5,919 nt of DNA from Dehalococcoidia bacterium (GTDB lineage: Bacteria > Chloroflexota > Dehalococcoidia > GIF9 > UBA5620), in assembly GCA_016783225.1 (NCBI GenBank), contig JADHWZ010000131.1, positions 1 through 5,919 of the forward strand. Direction: 5' to 3'. Within the stretch, counting starts at the first letter, position 1. Every line of letters begins with the position of its first letter. Position numbers and translations under genes: made by a program. Below, piece by piece: positions 5,584-5,919 of this stretch. Under the pieces are notes generated by a model. The model was not told the DNA's origin. It made no database searches and was given only the letters and a program-made list of their open reading frames with translations.

Positions 5584-5919
5584 ATGGTGCAAATGCAGTT
5601 TCCACAAAAAGGGATGCCGCGGGAAGAGCTACTTTCGACACTGCATGCTCTGAAGTCCGATGATACCGACTGGAAAAACGCCCGGGCTTTCAGCCTGATT
5701 TACAACGCTGGAGAAGACATAAAGGAGTTCGCCGAGGAGGCCTTCAGTGTATTCATAAATGAAAACGGCCTGAGCCCCTTTGCTTTCCCGAGCCTGCTCA
5801 AGATGGAAACAGAGATGGTCTCCATGACAGCGAGCCTGCTGGGCGGTGACTCGGAAACGGTTGGCAGCATGACCTCTGGCGGGACGGAAAGCATCATGAT
5901 GGCAGTTAAAGCGGCACGT
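5584..5919 (+). CDS. PLP-dependent decarboxylase, sphingosine-1-phosphate lyase-like, N-terminal part (runs off the right edge)
   Basis: The first 112 residues are present; the gene continues past the window. The start is ATG 5584, behind GGAAGGAG. The segment NGLSPFAFPSLLKMETEMVSMTASLLGG (61-88) followed by GSMTSGGTES (94-103) and IMMAVKAAR is the pattern of group II PLP decarboxylases. The match is closest, by memory, to sphingosine-1-phosphate lyases, which carry (N)xxHPxxFPSxxxMExEVVxM and GxMTSGGTESI. The Ser/Gly/Thr-rich turn contacts the PLP phosphate. The catalytic lysine and C-terminal half are not visible, so activity and substrate cannot be judged. Glutamate, tyrosine or aspartate decarboxylase-like roles are alternatives. 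No N-terminal membrane anchor like that of eukaryotic S1P lyase is seen, so a soluble cytosolic enzyme is likely. The neighbour is a DUF819 membrane protein transcribed in the same direction. Confidence 0.85.
   Translation, partial: MVQMQFPQKGMPREELLSTLHALKSDDTDWKNARAFSLIYNAGEDIKEFAEEAFSVFINENGLSPFAFPSLLKMETEMVSMTASLLGGDSETVGSMTSGGTESIMMAVKAAR

Overview
The window looks like ordinary bacterial chromosome, moderately GC-rich, with tightly packed genes and Shine-Dalgarno sites. The gene families (DUF2344/TIGR03936, Ste24-type M48 peptidase, CNNM/CorC protein, TilS) and a REP-like palindrome of the 'GTCACCCTGAGC' kind fit an environmental genome, possibly Chloroflexota (Dehalococcoidia-like). 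That taxonomic guess is inference only; no rRNA or marker gene is present.

Left part (1-3910, minus strand): one compact operon read right to left. A near-consensus promoter (TTGACA, 17 bp, TATGAT) at 3882-3910 drives a CNNM/CorC-type membrane protein with CBS domains (3841-2564). It is followed by a DUF2344 radical-SAM-associated protein (2583-1942, overlapping by 20 bp), an integral-membrane M48 metallopeptidase (1923-793), a histidine phosphatase (781-170) and the start of tilS (167 to beyond base 1). Gaps are -20, 18, 11 and 2 bp, so translation is probably coupled. The phosphatase appears to start at a rare ATC codon behind a near-perfect ribosome binding site.

Middle (3842-4347): a 506-bp divergent intergenic region with no convincing gene. 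It holds two divergent extended -10 promoters, a strong hairpin covering most of the predicted leader of the minus-strand operon, a 46-bp imperfect direct repeat (two copies 167 bp apart), a REP-like palindrome and a marked excess of TGAC/GTCA tetramers.

Right part (4233-5919, plus strand): a promoter, then a DUF819-family multi-spanning membrane protein (4351-5493). After 90 bp comes the N-terminal third or so of a PLP-dependent decarboxylase resembling sphingosine-1-phosphate lyase (5584 to beyond 5919). The pair may be a transporter plus a catabolic or decarboxylating enzyme acting on related compounds. It is the most plausible candidate here for an uncharacterised functional unit, but nothing in the window proves the link. 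I saw no CRISPR, tRNA, rRNA, insertion sequence or defence system.
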